A model generated the notes under the pieces. It did no database searches. It worked only from the letters and a program-made list of their open reading frames with translations, and was not told where the DNA came from. Source: Vitellaria paradoxa (lineage: Eukaryota; Streptophyta; Magnoliopsida; Ericales; Sapotaceae). From it: DNA of 64,000 nt. The translations under genes and the position numbers were made by a program. This document shows, piece by piece, positions 63,056 to 64,000 of this stretch (positions within the stretch are counted from its first letter, which is position 1; each line of letters starts with the position of its first letter). The DNA is taken from NCBI GenBank assembly GCA_019916065.1, contig CM034233.1, forward strand, positions 10,484,516 to 10,548,515, read 5' to 3'.

Positions 63056-63058
63056 TTA

Positions 63059-63199
63059 GCTCCGTTTGAAGTGACATCCCAAAAAATAGTAAAAAATACT
63101 GAAAAACTCTAAAAGTTATTTACTTTTTATCTCATTGTACAAATTACAAATTCACAATTTATTTCACTTTATCTTATTTTCGTCACTCCAAACGCACCC
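63059..63199. mobile_element. Tourist-like MITE, type B
   Basis: GCTCCGTTTGAAGTGACATCCC at the left and GTCACTCCAAACGCACCC at the right form inverted ends. The left flank is TTA and the right flank TAA. The interior is about 100 bases of AT-rich DNA. It abuts the type A element through the shared TTA. Confidence 0.65.
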
Positions 63200-63540
63200 T
63201 AAATGTTATGTTATATCTTTATGATTTAATTTATAATATCATATGCTTGAACCAAAAAATAATGTATAAATAAATTTCAAGCTTATACTTAATATATAAA
63301 TGCACTCTAATGATTTATTTTGTAACAATTTCATCTATAAAATAAGAAAATACATAAATAAGTCTATAAACTCGTACTCCATGTACAAATATATCGTTAT
63401 AGTCCAATACGTAACAATTTTATTTCGTTTAAAAATTTAGTTATTAATGTGGACAAATTTTTTAGTTTGTTAGTTTGACACGTGGACAGTGGATGGAAAT
63501 CGTCCCTCTAGTGTTTGACACTTTCAACTCCCTTATCCTT

Positions 63541-63780
63541 AGGGATGGGCATCTCGGCTGATCCGTCCGAATCCGATCCGTTATCCGATCTGAATAGATG
63601 TGAAATTTGAATTTTTTTTTTGAGATTGGATCGGATTTGGATTTGATTTTTTAAAAAAATTTGGATATTGGATCGGATATGGGGATGACATTACGTCCGC
63701 CCCAATCTGCCCTGAATCCGATATCTAATCCGAATCTGCCCCGATTTGTCCCGAAAAATATTTGAATAACCCAAAATCAT
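63541..63780. repeat. GGATCGGAT / ATCCGAT-rich transposon remnant
   Basis: Dense short direct and inverted copies of ATCCGAT, GGATCGGAT and TTGGATTT flank an AT-rich centre, giving a large imperfect hairpin. Such motifs are seen in plant DNA-transposon and LTR remnants, but I cannot assign a family. A further CGTTTGG-type element seems to begin at 63935 after TTA and is cut by the window end. Confidence 0.45.
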
Positions 63781-64000
63781 TTGAAACCACGATGATAACA
63801 TCATCACTATACCATGACAAACAATATTCACATTCATAATACTCTAGACTTATTAAATTTCACTATTATTATCATTAAAATGAATATTGATAAATAAATT
63901 TAAAACAAAAATTGTCATTGTTTTGTATTAATTAGGGTGTGTTTGGGAGAGAAATTATAAATTTAATTTTTTTCTTACTTTTGTGCAAATTAAAGTTTTA

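Noticed and set aside
1..64000. CRISPR arrays, phage, operons or defence islands
   Set aside because: The genes have introns and are plant nuclear families; repeated units are microsatellites and transposons, not spaced direct repeats.

Overview
The window is nuclear DNA of a flowering plant, most likely a eudicot or other non-grass angiosperm. The evidence is GT-AG introns of very variable length, plant-only gene families (Aux/IAA, plastid glutamyl-tRNA reductase, DTX-type MATE), strongly AT-rich intergenic DNA with (GA)n, (TA)n and (CA)n microsatellites, and many small transposons. I cannot name the species. There are no operons, CRISPR arrays or other bacterial features.

Five intact or nearly intact protein genes and one pseudogene can be supported, all rebuilt exon by exon. 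(1) A MATE/DTX transporter (380-2167, +, 2 exons, 559 aa). (2) DBR1, the RNA lariat debranching enzyme (17055-31648, -, 9 coding exons, 418 aa), whose 10.1 kb intron 4 holds a full-length but dead L1 retrotransposon. (3) UFC1, the UFM1-conjugating E2 enzyme (34735-38369, +, 3 exons, 174 aa), with a 3.0 kb second intron carrying two insertions. (4) HEMA1, glutamyl-tRNA reductase (43176-46441, +, 3 exons, 561 aa). (5) An IAA9-type Aux/IAA repressor (56200 to about 60631, -, 6 coding exons plus a 5'UTR exon), in which the usual initiator ATG reads GTG. The pseudogene (50417-51074, -) is a WAV3/EDA40-like RING/vWA E3 ligase that keeps only its N and C termini.

DBR1 and UFC1 are divergent, about 3.1 kb apart. 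The genes are unrelated housekeeping, pigment-synthesis and hormone genes and do not form a pathway cluster. 2.2-17 kb, 38.4-43.2 kb, 46.4-50.4 kb, 51-56 kb and 62-64 kb are essentially gene-free. They hold Tourist-like MITEs flanked by TTA/TAA, hAT-like elements with 8-bp duplications, two long-arm foldback elements, a SINE, a probable copia-type LTR and several tandem duplications.

I found no convincing new biological system. The items most worth a second look are the IAA9 start-codon loss, the nested transposon history inside DBR1 and UFC1 with clear target-site duplications, the repeated head-to-tail joining of two Tourist-like MITE types through one shared TTA, the internally deleted E3-ligase pseudogene, and the two foldback elements.
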